Positions 12,651 through 20,037 of a stretch of 22,858 nucleotides of DNA are shown here, in pieces; the stretch's first letter is position 1, and every line of letters starts with the position of its first letter. The stretch lies in the IMG/VR virus record IMGVR_UViG_3300035162_003288, positions 1 to 22,858 of that record, one strand, 5' to 3'. Under the pieces are notes generated by a model. It saw only the letters and a list, made by a program, of their open reading frames with translations, did not search any database and was not told the origin of the DNA. Source of the DNA: a virus. The translations under genes were made by a program, and so were the position numbers.

Positions 12651-12812
12651 ATGTATGGAATGGATAAGAAAAAGAAAAAGCGTGACGGCATGTCAATGGG
12701 CGGTAAAAAAGAACGCCCTATGTATATGGAAGGCGGTAAAGCCCACTCAGGCGCACAGCCTATGTATGGTAACACCGTTGAAACTGCAATGCCAAAAGGC
12801 GGTGCAAACTAA
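12651..12812 (+). CDS. Small Met/Gly/Lys-rich protein, 53 aa
   Basis: Starts at ATG 12651 with AGGAG eight bases upstream. The sequence MYGMDKKKKKRDGMSMGGKK then ERPMYMEGGKAHSGAQPMYG is unusual: a poly-Lys stretch, eight methionines and repeated 'MY.GG' units, with no expected hydrophobic core. Similar small Lys/Gly 'MGGK' proteins occur next to capsid genes in marine phages as far as I recall, without assigned function. It may be a disordered virion-associated peptide. The stop overlaps the next start as TAATG. Confidence 0.55.
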   Translation: MYGMDKKKKKRDGMSMGGKKERPMYMEGGKAHSGAQPMYGNTVETAMPKGGAN

Positions 12813-12976
12813 TGACTACTCAGGTAGCTAAACAAGAATACAAGTCTATTCAAGAAAAAGAAAAGGTTTGTGCTGAAATGACAGGTAATCAATTCCCTTA
12901 TCAAAAGCAGGCTGAAATAAAGTTTCCTAAAGCTAGAGATGAACAGGAGAATCCTGATGCAAGTAGAAGCACCTAA
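12812..12976 (+). CDS. Hypothetical 54-aa protein
   Basis: Starts in the TAATG overlap with the previous gene; no strong SD, so coupling is likely. The product (MTTQVAKQEYKSIQEKEKVC, then AEMTGNQFPYQKQAEIKFPK) is Lys/Gln/Glu-rich and probably helical in its first half, with a charged tail. It overlaps the next gene by 20 bases. Family unknown. Its reality rests on gene packing more than on sequence features. Confidence 0.45.
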   Translation: MTTQVAKQEYKSIQEKEKVCAEMTGNQFPYQKQAEIKFPKARDEQENPDASRST

Positions 12977-13103
12977 AAATTATCATTGGATGAAGAGTGG
13001 GAAAAGCTACAAGCTGATGAAAGATCCTACGGCTGGGTTTAAGCCACACAAGGGCGCTTCTAAAAAAGCTAACTTTGAAATACAAAAGGTTCATAAAAAA
13101 TAA
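12957..13103 (+). CDS. Small basic protein, 48 aa
   Basis: ATG 12957 with AGGAG seven bases upstream, overlapping the previous frame by 20 bases. The sequence (MQVEAPKNYHWMKSGKSYKL, then MKDPTAGFKPHKGASKKANF) is basic, with an 'HWMKSGKSYKLMKDP' segment and an 'HKGAS.KA.F.i.K.HK' tail of a type I have seen in small phage proteins near the tail-connector gene. Function unknown; nucleic-acid or capsid contact is possible. The stop overlaps the next start (TAATG). Confidence 0.6.
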   Translation: MQVEAPKNYHWMKSGKSYKLMKDPTAGFKPHKGASKKANFEIQKVHKK

Positions 13104-13873
13104 TGGCAACGACATACCTACAGCTTACTAACGAACTACTAAGAGAAATGAACGAGGTTGCATTAACTTCTAGTAATTTTTCTTCTGCTATTGGGCTTCA
13201 AGCTCATGCTCAAGATTGTGTCAATAGGGCATATCTTGATATTGTTCTTGAAGAACCTCAATGGCCTTTTCTGTCTGTAGGCGAAAGCGGTTCAACAGAT
13301 CCGCTGTACGGTAATGTAGCTGTCTCTACTGTAGCTAATCAACGATGGTATGAACTTAAAGCCGCAAGCTCATCTCTTGTAGATGACTATGGGTATATTG
13401 ATTGGGATGATTTTTATTTGACTACTGTAGGTGTCTCAGGTGAGTCTGCTCCTTTTGTAACACAAAATTTAAAATTTATAACTTTAGAAGAATGGAAAGA
13501 TTATCATAGAGCACAAGAAAATGCTGACGATGCAAATGCCGCTGTTGGTGGTGAGCCTCGTAGAGTATTCCGTAGTAGTGATGGACGAACCTTTGGTTTG
13601 AGTCCTATACCTAACAAAGTATACAAAGTACATTTCTTTGCTTTTAATCAACCCACACAACTTTCGGCACACGGCGACACAATTGTATTTCCTGATATTT
13701 ATAAAACTGTTTTGCTTGCACGAGCTAGATACTATGTGCATCAGTTTAAAGAAAACATTCAGCCAGCCGCTCTAGCATTAGAAGAGTATCGCAGAGGCTT
13801 GCGTCTTATGAAAAATGCTTTGATGCTCCCTGCACCTAAAACTATTAAAGATGATCGAATGAGGCTTGTTTAA
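13103..13873 (+). CDS. Head-tail connector/adaptor protein (tail tubular A-like)
   Basis: 256-aa protein between the capsid and tail-hub genes. The helical start (YLQLTNELLREMNEVALTSS, then CVNRAYLDIVLEEPQWPFL) matches the adaptor proteins of podoviruses (T7 gp11/P22 gp4-like in role): an N-terminal helix pair that packs under the portal, then a beta-rich middle (KFITLEEWKDYHRAQ; RVFRSSDGRTFGLSPIPNK) and a long C-terminal helix (AALALEEYRRGLRLMKNALM). It would form the ring joining portal and tail nozzle. Assignment rests on position, size and domain texture; I cannot say which named family is closest. Confidence 0.75.
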   Translation: MATTYLQLTNELLREMNEVALTSSNFSSAIGLQAHAQDCVNRAYLDIVLEEPQWPFLSVGESGSTDPLYGNVAVSTVANQRWYELKAASSSLVDDYGYIDWDDFYLTTVGVSGESAPFVTQNLKFITLEEWKDYHRAQENADDANAAVGGEPRRVFRSSDGRTFGLSPIPNKVYKVHFFAFNQPTQLSAHGDTIVFPDIYKTVLLARARYYVHQFKENIQPAALALEEYRRGLRLMKNALMLPAPKTIKDDRMRLV

Positions 13874-15483
13874 TGTCTCAAGCGTATGGTCTTTCATGTC
13901 GTGGTGGTCTAAACACAAACTTAAACTCTATTGAGATTTTAGGTCAGCCGGGATTCGCTAAAGTATTAGAAAACTTTGAGGTTGATCCTGATGGTGGCTA
14001 TCGACGTGTAAATGGTTTTACGGCTTATGGTGCTGGATCTTCTGCACGACCAAATAGCTCTAATGCTATTTTAGGTTTAGCCGCTTACGGTGATGGCGTT
14101 ATTGTTTGTTCTGGTACTGATATATTTTTTAGTAACAACGGAACAAGTTGGTTACAAATAAACAGATCTAGTGTTTCGGGTAGCGGCGACAACCACACAA
14201 CATTTACAGGTCGTTCAGTTCTTTCACGTTCTGGTCAAGGGCAGTGTACTTTTGCTTTGTTTGAAGGCTCTAACTTTGACTATGGTGAAATTGTTATTGC
14301 TGATGGAACTAACAAACCATTTTTATTTAGAATGGAAGGTACTGGAGCAGAGCTTAGTACAAGAACATTTTTTGCGGCTGAAATTACAGTTACAGGAACT
14401 AAAGGCGTAAAGTACGTAACAGTCCATGATCATCATTTAATTGCCACAGGAGTTGAAGATAATTTAAACACTGTGTTTTATAGTGTCTACAACGACATTG
14501 ATGACTTTAGTGGTAGTGGTTCTGGTTCTGTAGCTATAACAGATCAAGTACAAGGTGTCAAGAGCTTCCGTGAAAACTTAATTGTTTTTTCTAAAAATAG
14601 TATTCAAAAACTTATAAACATAAATGATAGCTCAAATATTCGTATAGATCCAATCACAGAAAATGTAGGGTGTCTTTCACACTACTCTATTCAAGAAGTA
14701 GGAGGTGATCTAGTCTTTTTAGCACCGGACGGTATCCGTACCATAGCCGGTACAGCCCGTATTGGTGACGTTGAGTTAAGTTCTGTATCTCGACAGATAC
14801 AAGATATTATAAGTTCTTTAGCATCACGCGCAGGACAGTTTGTTATTACAAGTGCTGTGCTTCGATCTAAATCCCAATATCGTTTATTTTATTCTACAAC
14901 CTCTCAAGAACCCGGAGTAGCAAAAGGCGTTATAGGAACATTTACAGGTCAGGGGTTTGAGTGGTCAGAAACTTTAGGAATACAAGCATTAGGCATTACA
15001 TCAGACTTTAACAAAGATGTAGTTGAGGTTGCTTTTCATGGTGATAAAGATGGATACGTATATAATCACGATACAGGTGCTTCTTTTATTCACAGCGGTA
15101 GTGAAGCAAATATTTTAGCTACTTATGAAACACCAGACATTGATTGTGGCGATATAGGTACACGAAAAACTTTAAAGTATATTCGTACCTCATTTTCACC
15201 TGAAGGAACATTACAGCCAGTTTTAAGGTTGCGGTATGATTATAAAGATTTAAATATACCACAGCCTTCAGACATAACACTATCAACAATTCCGTTACTA
15301 GGAATATTTGGAGATGCTGTTTTTGGTGTAGCTACTTTTGGTGCAGGCTCAGATCCAATGTTTCGTCAAACAGTTACAGGCAGTGGTAATACATTTAGTA
15401 TACGGCTACGATCAAACGATACAAGAAGTCCATATGGTGTAAATGGTTTTTACATAGATTATATGCCATCAGGTAGGAGATAA
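13873..15483 (+). CDS. Tail hub / DNA-stabilising nozzle protein
   Basis: 536-aa beta-rich protein starting in a TAATG overlap with the connector gene. The start has GGLNTNLNSIEILGQPGFAK, then VLENFEVDPDGGYRRVNGF, a 'list of observed positions then name' layout found in P22 gp10-like 'packaged DNA stabilisation' proteins and in other podovirus tail hubs. The middle shows repeated strand units (VKSFRENLIVFSKNSIQKLI; GGDLVFLAPDGIRTIAGTAR), which suggest a beta-propeller. It probably closes the portal channel and supports the tail fibres. The SD lies in the end of the previous gene. Confidence 0.75.
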   Translation: MSQAYGLSCRGGLNTNLNSIEILGQPGFAKVLENFEVDPDGGYRRVNGFTAYGAGSSARPNSSNAILGLAAYGDGVIVCSGTDIFFSNNGTSWLQINRSSVSGSGDNHTTFTGRSVLSRSGQGQCTFALFEGSNFDYGEIVIADGTNKPFLFRMEGTGAELSTRTFFAAEITVTGTKGVKYVTVHDHHLIATGVEDNLNTVFYSVYNDIDDFSGSGSGSVAITDQVQGVKSFRENLIVFSKNSIQKLININDSSNIRIDPITENVGCLSHYSIQEVGGDLVFLAPDGIRTIAGTARIGDVELSSVSRQIQDIISSLASRAGQFVITSAVLRSKSQYRLFYSTTSQEPGVAKGVIGTFTGQGFEWSETLGIQALGITSDFNKDVVEVAFHGDKDGYVYNHDTGASFIHSGSEANILATYETPDIDCGDIGTRKTLKYIRTSFSPEGTLQPVLRLRYDYKDLNIPQPSDITLSTIPLLGIFGDAVFGVATFGAGSDPMFRQTVTGSGNTFSIRLRSNDTRSPYGVNGFYIDYMPSGRR

Positions 15484-15485
15484 TA

Positions 15486-17780
15486 ATGGCTCAAAGTTAT
15501 ACACGACAAAGCACGTTTGCAGATGGCGATACAATTACTGCCTCATTATTTAACGATGAATATAATCAGCTACTAAATGCTTTTGCATATTCTAGTTCGT
15601 CTGCGTCTTCTACAGGCCACAGACATGATGGCACTGCTGGACAGGGTGGCAATATTCCTACTCTTGGTGATTTAGATTTTTTAAATAAGATCACAGTAGA
15701 TGGCACTAATAATCGCATAGGTTTCTTTGTAGAAGTCTCTAGCAGTGCCGTAGAGCAGGTTCGTATTCAAGATGGAGCAATTGTACCTGTCACAGACAGT
15801 GATATAGATTTAGGAACAAGCTCTCTTGAGTTTAAAGATTTATATATAGATGGTACAGCCTATGTAGATGCTATTAACTTTAATGGTACTGCTATTACTT
15901 CAACAGCCGCAGAACTTAACATTCTTGATGGTGTAACATCTACTGCGGCTGAATTAAATTTAATAGATGGTTCAAGTGCTGGAACAATTGTAAATTCTAA
16001 GGCAGTTGTTTATGGGTCAAGTGGTGAAGTTAATGCTACAACGCTTCAAATTGCTGGAACATCTATTACATCTACAGCGGCAGAACTAAACATTTTAGAT
16101 GGTGTAACTTCTACGGCGGCAGAGCTTAACATCCTTGATGGTGTAACATCTACAACGGCTGAACTTAATATCCTTGACGGTGTAACAGCCTCAACCGCTG
16201 AATTAAACATTTTAGATGGCGTAACTTCTACGACGGCAGAGCTTAATGCTTTAGACGGTATTACAGCCGTTGTAGGAGAACTAAATGCTTTAGACTTAGG
16301 CAGTACCGCAGTAGGCACAGCAATTGCTTCTAAAGCTGTTATTCTAGATTCAAACAAAGATTATACAGGCATAAGAAATCTTACTATAACAGGTGATTTG
16401 ACCATTGGAGGTGATGACCTTGTTATGGGAACAAACACTGCTGGTCATCTTCTTATTGCAGATGGAACAAACTTTAATCCTACAGCCGTAGGAGATCTTT
16501 CAGCAATATCAACAGTCGCTAATGATGATGTTTTTCTAGCGGTTGATACTTCTGGAGGAGGACTTAAAAAAATAACTAGAAGTACCTTGGTTGCAGGACT
16601 AGCAACATCAAGCGCCTTATCAAATGTAGTAGACGATAGCTCACCACAATTAGGTGGGGACTTAGACATTAATGGAAACGGTTTAGTTTCTACGTCTAAT
16701 GGAAATATTGCTTTAACACCTAACGGAACTGGTGTTGTAAGGATTGATGGTAATGTAGATATACAGACAGGCGAAATTGTTTTAAAGAATGGTGGCTCTG
16801 TATCTAACATTAAGTTTTATTGTGAGTCTAGTAACGCACACTATACACAGCTTCAGTCAGCCGCACATAGCGCATACAGCGGTAATGTAACACTAACACT
16901 ACCTGCGTCTACTGACACTCTACTGGGTCGTGCAACAACAGATACATTAACTAACAAAACTTTAACATCTCCTAAAATAAATGAAGATGTAGCAGTTACT
17001 GCGACAGCTACTGAACTTAATCTTCTTGATGGAGTTACAAGTACTACAGCAGAACTCAACATTCTTGATGGGGTGACCAGTACCGCCGCAGAACTTAACA
17101 TCTTAGACGGTGTAACATCTACTGCGGCAGAATTGAATTTATCAGATGGCTCTAGTGCAGGAACTATTGTAAACAGTAAGGCTGTTGTGTACGGATCCTC
17201 TGGTGAGGTTAATGCAACTACCTTACAGATTGCTGGAACATCTATTACATCTACTGCCGCAGAACTCAACATCTTAGACGGTGTTACTAGTACCGCCGCA
17301 GAATTAAACATTCTTGATGGTGTTACATCTACAGCGGCAGAGTTAAATATACTAGACGGCGTTACTTCTACAACGGCAGAGCTAAATATTCTTGATGGTG
17401 TGACATCAACTGCCGCAGAGCTAAATCTTCTTGATGGCTATACTGATGTGGGCTTTAAAAATGTACCTCAAAACAGCAAGAGTGCTAATTACACATTAGT
17501 TATTGGAGATTCCGGTAAACATATATTTCACCCTGTAGGTGATAATAATGCTAGAACCTTTACTATACCTGCAAACAGCTCAGTTGCTTATTCTATTGGG
17601 ACAGCTATTACATTTATCAATATGGCCGCCGCAAACGTAACGATTGCTATTACAAGCGACACTATGTATTTGTCTTCCGCAGGAACAACTGGTTCACGGA
17701 CTTTGGCCCAGTATGGATCAGCAACAGCAATAAAAATTACAGACACAAATTGGTTGATTTCAGGAAGCGGATTATCATGA
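15486..17780 (+). CDS. Tail fibre with 13-residue AELNxLDG repeats
   Basis: 764-aa protein with AGGAG six bases before ATG. The N-terminal part (YTRQSTFADGDTITASLFND, then GHRHDGTAGQGGNIP) is probably the virion-attachment domain. Two arrays of a 13-residue unit (consensus STAAELNILDGVT) follow, at about residues 138-272 (8 copies) and 504-654 (9 copies), separated by a beta-rich region with NLTITGDLTIGGDDLVMG and HYTQLQSAAHSAYSGNVTL. The C-terminus (residues 655-764) is a distinct beta domain and the likely distal end. Such repeats would form an extended trimeric fibre. A 63-residue block (161-223) is repeated identically at 554-616. Similar 'TAAELNxLDG' fibres are known from marine phages. 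The stop overlaps the next start by four bases. Confidence 0.85.
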   Translation: MAQSYTRQSTFADGDTITASLFNDEYNQLLNAFAYSSSSASSTGHRHDGTAGQGGNIPTLGDLDFLNKITVDGTNNRIGFFVEVSSSAVEQVRIQDGAIVPVTDSDIDLGTSSLEFKDLYIDGTAYVDAINFNGTAITSTAAELNILDGVTSTAAELNLIDGSSAGTIVNSKAVVYGSSGEVNATTLQIAGTSITSTAAELNILDGVTSTAAELNILDGVTSTTAELNILDGVTASTAELNILDGVTSTTAELNALDGITAVVGELNALDLGSTAVGTAIASKAVILDSNKDYTGIRNLTITGDLTIGGDDLVMGTNTAGHLLIADGTNFNPTAVGDLSAISTVANDDVFLAVDTSGGGLKKITRSTLVAGLATSSALSNVVDDSSPQLGGDLDINGNGLVSTSNGNIALTPNGTGVVRIDGNVDIQTGEIVLKNGGSVSNIKFYCESSNAHYTQLQSAAHSAYSGNVTLTLPASTDTLLGRATTDTLTNKTLTSPKINEDVAVTATATELNLLDGVTSTTAELNILDGVTSTAAELNILDGVTSTAAELNLSDGSSAGTIVNSKAVVYGSSGEVNATTLQIAGTSITSTAAELNILDGVTSTAAELNILDGVTSTAAELNILDGVTSTTAELNILDGVTSTAAELNLLDGYTDVGFKNVPQNSKSANYTLVIGDSGKHIFHPVGDNNARTFTIPANSSVAYSIGTAITFINMAAANVTIAITSDTMYLSSAGTTGSRTLAQYGSATAIKITDTNWLISGSGLS
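15897..16304 (+). repeat. First 39-bp fibre repeat array
   Basis: Eight in-frame copies of a 39-bp unit encoding variants of STAAELNILDGVT, interrupted after copy two by a 34-residue insert (SAGTIVNSKAVVYG...). Copies differ mainly at third codon positions, and the last two have diverged in sequence (STTAELNALDGIT, AVVGELNALDLGS). Confidence 0.85.
16995..17445 (+). repeat. Second 39-bp fibre repeat array
   Basis: Nine in-frame copies of the same unit, interrupted after copy four by the same SAGTIVNSKAVVYG insert as in the first array. The insert and its flanks encode the same residues as the first array, with many different codons. Confidence 0.85.
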
Positions 17781-18595
17781 GCGGAATACTTCAAACTCTT
17801 TATCAAAACCACCGGAGCTTTGGTGGTCCCCCCGGCCAACAAGCATACACTAGCGCGGGAACCTATAACTTTGTTGTTCCCACGGGAATTACCACTATTT
17901 CTGTAGTTACAGTCGGCGCTGGGAAAACGGGGCTTAGATATACTAATCAGGTGGGTTATGGCCCTTCTGGCGGCGGCGGTGCGCTTTCCTATAGCAATGA
18001 TGTAAGTGTCACACCGGGAGAAACACTTTCCGTGGCGATTGATTGTTGCTCCTCTAGAATTAGCCGTGGCGGTACAGTGCTTACTAAAGCAAAAGCCGCT
18101 ACTGGCACAGGTGGAGCCACCACTTCTTGTGGGGTTGGCTGTGTTAAATATGCTGGCGGCAATGGCTCAGGAGCCGGTGCGGCTGGTGGTGCAGGCGGTT
18201 ACGCAGGCAATGGTGGGGCGGGTAGTAGCGCCCGAAGCGGTAGTGGTGGTGATGGAGCAGGCGGCGGTGGTGGTGGTGGTGGTGCCCAAACTTGCTATGG
18301 CGCGGCCCCCAGCGGTGGAGGCGTTGGAATACTTGGACAAGGGTGTAACGGCGCTGGCGGGGTTGCAAATCAAGGTGGCAGGGGCGGCTCCGGTGGCGGC
18401 AATGGAGGTGATGTTTGTGCTCAGTCGGTACAAGGGCCGGGTGGTGCTTATGGCGGCGGCGGCGGCGGTTCCCGCGCTCGCTATGATTATGACGGAGGCG
18501 TTCCGGGAGCGGCGGCTGGAGGCTCTGGCGCAGTGCGAATTATCTACCCCGGAAATAATCGTCAATTTCCGTCCACTTGCACTGCTGACGTATAA
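17777..18595 (+). CDS. Glycine-rich tail tip / adhesin
   Basis: 272-aa protein starting at ATG 17777 (ATGA overlap with the fibre stop); AGGAAG lies upstream. After a short start (MSGILQTLYQNHRSFGGPPG), residues about 22-70 (YTSAGTYNFVVPTGITTISV) form the beta domain seen in many phage and bacterial surface proteins. The rest is dominated by glycine runs (GGDGAGGGGGGGG, GGGVGILGQGCNGAGG) and ends in SGAVRIIYPG. Poly-glycine regions of this type form PGII sandwiches in phage tip adhesins such as that of Salmonella phage S16. Nine cysteines are scattered through it, uncommon for this class. Local G+C is much higher than in the neighbours, as expected from GGN codons. It is probably the receptor-binding tip on the fibre before it. 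Confidence 0.8.
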   Translation: MSGILQTLYQNHRSFGGPPGQQAYTSAGTYNFVVPTGITTISVVTVGAGKTGLRYTNQVGYGPSGGGGALSYSNDVSVTPGETLSVAIDCCSSRISRGGTVLTKAKAATGTGGATTSCGVGCVKYAGGNGSGAGAAGGAGGYAGNGGAGSSARSGSGGDGAGGGGGGGGAQTCYGAAPSGGGVGILGQGCNGAGGVANQGGRGGSGGGNGGDVCAQSVQGPGGAYGGGGGGSRARYDYDGGVPGAAAGGSGAVRIIYPGNNRQFPSTCTADV

Positions 18596-18609
18596 TAACT
18601 GGAGTAATC

Positions 18610-19110
18610 ATGAGACTTTTTATACAAGTTCAGGACGGGATTTCGGTTGATTATCCGTGTTATGAAGACAATTTGATTCAGGCTTATGGGGAAGTTCCCG
18701 CAGGCTGGGAGCTTTTTGTACGCACCCCAGAACCGACTCCAACTGCGTATGAAGTACTGTCACCCGGAAATCCTACAATTGAAAGGGTTGATGGTGTTTG
18801 GACTGATGTTTGGCCTATTCGCTCCATGACTACTGAAGAAAAACTAGCAAAACAACAAGCGGTAAAAAACGAGTTTGCTCAACGCGAGCCTTCTTTAAAC
18901 TGGGCTACATGGACATTTAATGAAAACACTTGCGAGTATGAACCGCCAACTCCTTTTCCTGAAGAAAACGAAGAAAAAATTAGGGCAGGGGTATTTTTGG
19001 CTTGGCACGGTGCAGAAAATAACTGGAAAGATACGCCAGCTAGGCCACAAGACGAAAAAACTTACAAGTTTGATTATTCTGCGTGGACATGGGTGGAAGT
19101 AACAGAGTGA
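18610..19110 (+). CDS. Hypothetical 166-aa protein, possible fibre chaperone or tip partner
   Basis: ATG 18610 with GGAG five bases upstream. The protein begins MRLFIQVQDGISVDYPCYED, then has an aromatic and Pro-rich part (GWELFVRTPEPTPTAYEVL), a helical middle (MTTEEKLAKQQAVKNEFAQR) and a Trp-rich end (WATWTFNENTCEYEPPTPFP; KTYKFDYSAWTWVEVTE). This order, with an 'MRLFI...' start and repeated 'W.W....Y.P' units, recalls small proteins placed after tail fibre genes, some of which act as fibre assembly chaperones. I cannot name the family. It overlaps the next gene by four bases (GTGA). Confidence 0.65.
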   Translation: MRLFIQVQDGISVDYPCYEDNLIQAYGEVPAGWELFVRTPEPTPTAYEVLSPGNPTIERVDGVWTDVWPIRSMTTEEKLAKQQAVKNEFAQREPSLNWATWTFNENTCEYEPPTPFPEENEEKIRAGVFLAWHGAENNWKDTPARPQDEKTYKFDYSAWTWVEVTE

Positions 19111-19760
19111 AACAAGCGCAAAATACCTGCCTTGAAGTTGCGGCATACTTCCCTTGCCTGATTCATTCGATTGAACGTCCTGATTTTTTGCCGATGGTTT
19201 CGGAAGTTTCAGAAGAGTATTTGGCTTTTCAACATAAAAAGCGCCAGTCGGATGAAAGCTCTTTGGTGATGATGAGCGGTAGCTACTATGATGATTCTCG
19301 CATTGTCGAGTTTACTAATTTTGTGGGATCAACAGCGTGGAACATTTTGAGCGAGCAGGGCTATGCTATGCAGGATAAACTTGTGTGGTTTACTGAAATG
19401 TGGACACAAGAACACCATAAACATTCTACTATGGATCAGCACGTACATGGATATAATTCACAGATTGTTGGGTTTTACTTTTTAGAGACTCCAAAAAATT
19501 GTTCACATGTAGTTTTTCATGATCCTCGTGCAGGTAAAGCTCAAATTGACCTGCCAGAAACGGACATATCGCAAGCCACAGCGGCCAGTAAAATGATAAA
19601 CTTTGAGCCAAAACCCGGCCTAATGATTTTTACTAATTCGTGGTTAGCCCATTCGCTTAGTCGACATGCGGCAGACAGGCCCATTAAATTTGTACATTTT
19701 AATATGACTGTGCAAACGGCGACTCCGCAGTTTGATGCGCCTGTTGCGGAGGTGGTGTGA
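19107..19760 (+). CDS. 2OG-Fe(II) oxygenase-like protein
   Basis: I place the start at GTG 19107 (GTGA overlap with the previous stop), with GGAAG seven bases upstream; an ATG at 19083 is also in frame. The 217-aa protein has an H-x-H motif (H112, H114) in QHVHGYNSQIVGFYFLETP, a VVFHDPR strand (about 135-141), a distal His in GLMIFTNSWLAHSL (H182), and an Arg (R191) in RPIKFVHFN. This is the order of a double-stranded beta-helix oxygenase of the type with HxHxxS (2OG-FeII_Oxy_5-like), using iron and 2-oxoglutarate. The substrate is unknown; position after the tip gene suggests a protein or surface glycan of phage or host. The usual HxD/E second ligand is not clear here. Confidence 0.7.
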   Translation: MKQAQNTCLEVAAYFPCLIHSIERPDFLPMVSEVSEEYLAFQHKKRQSDESSLVMMSGSYYDDSRIVEFTNFVGSTAWNILSEQGYAMQDKLVWFTEMWTQEHHKHSTMDQHVHGYNSQIVGFYFLETPKNCSHVVFHDPRAGKAQIDLPETDISQATAASKMINFEPKPGLMIFTNSWLAHSLSRHAADRPIKFVHFNMTVQTATPQFDAPVAEVV

Positions 19761-20023
19761 ACGAGTATCGCATACGGTTCAACAAGTCGCGTGGTCACCC
19801 CGGTCGTGGCACAATGGATCACGTTTGGCGCGTGTTTGAAAACGAAAAAGAATACGTGTTTAAACACCTTGATATCAGAGTCCCAGTACTTAGTAAAAAA
19901 GAGGAGACCTCAGAGGATTGGAATATTGTTTGCGTTGGCGTACTAACAATAGATAGAGAAACTGCTACGGCAATTATTGACAACAACCCCGTCAAACTTA
20001 AAGTTAGCAAACAAAAAAGTTAA
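19757..20023 (+). CDS. Hypothetical 88-aa protein
   Basis: Starts at GTG 19757 in a GTGA overlap with the oxygenase stop; GGAGG lies only four bases upstream, which is close but usable. The product (MNEYRIRFNKSRGHPGRGTM, then DHVWRVFENEKEYVFKHLDI) has a basic beta-strand start, a strand-helix middle (RVPVLSKKEETSEDWNIVC, then VGVLTIDRETATAIIDNNP) and a Lys-rich tail. It looks like a compact beta-alpha protein. I do not recognise a named family. Tight coupling to the oxygenase gene suggests related function. Confidence 0.65.
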   Translation: MNEYRIRFNKSRGHPGRGTMDHVWRVFENEKEYVFKHLDIRVPVLSKKEETSEDWNIVCVGVLTIDRETATAIIDNNPVKLKVSKQKS

Positions 20024-20037
20024 TTTAGGAAACGTTA

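Noticed and set aside
16046-17311. Leftward frames opposite the fibre repeats
   Set aside because: They arise from the repeated codons on the other strand; the products are mirror-repeats with no SD.
15897-17445. CRISPR-like array
   Set aside because: The regular 39-base units are in-frame coding repeats of the fibre with no spacers between them and codon-level differences between copies.
18144-18565. Frames of His-rich and Ala/Thr-rich type in the glycine-rich gene
   Set aside because: Shadows of GGN codons in other frames; the glycine-rich frame has the correct SD and gene overlap.
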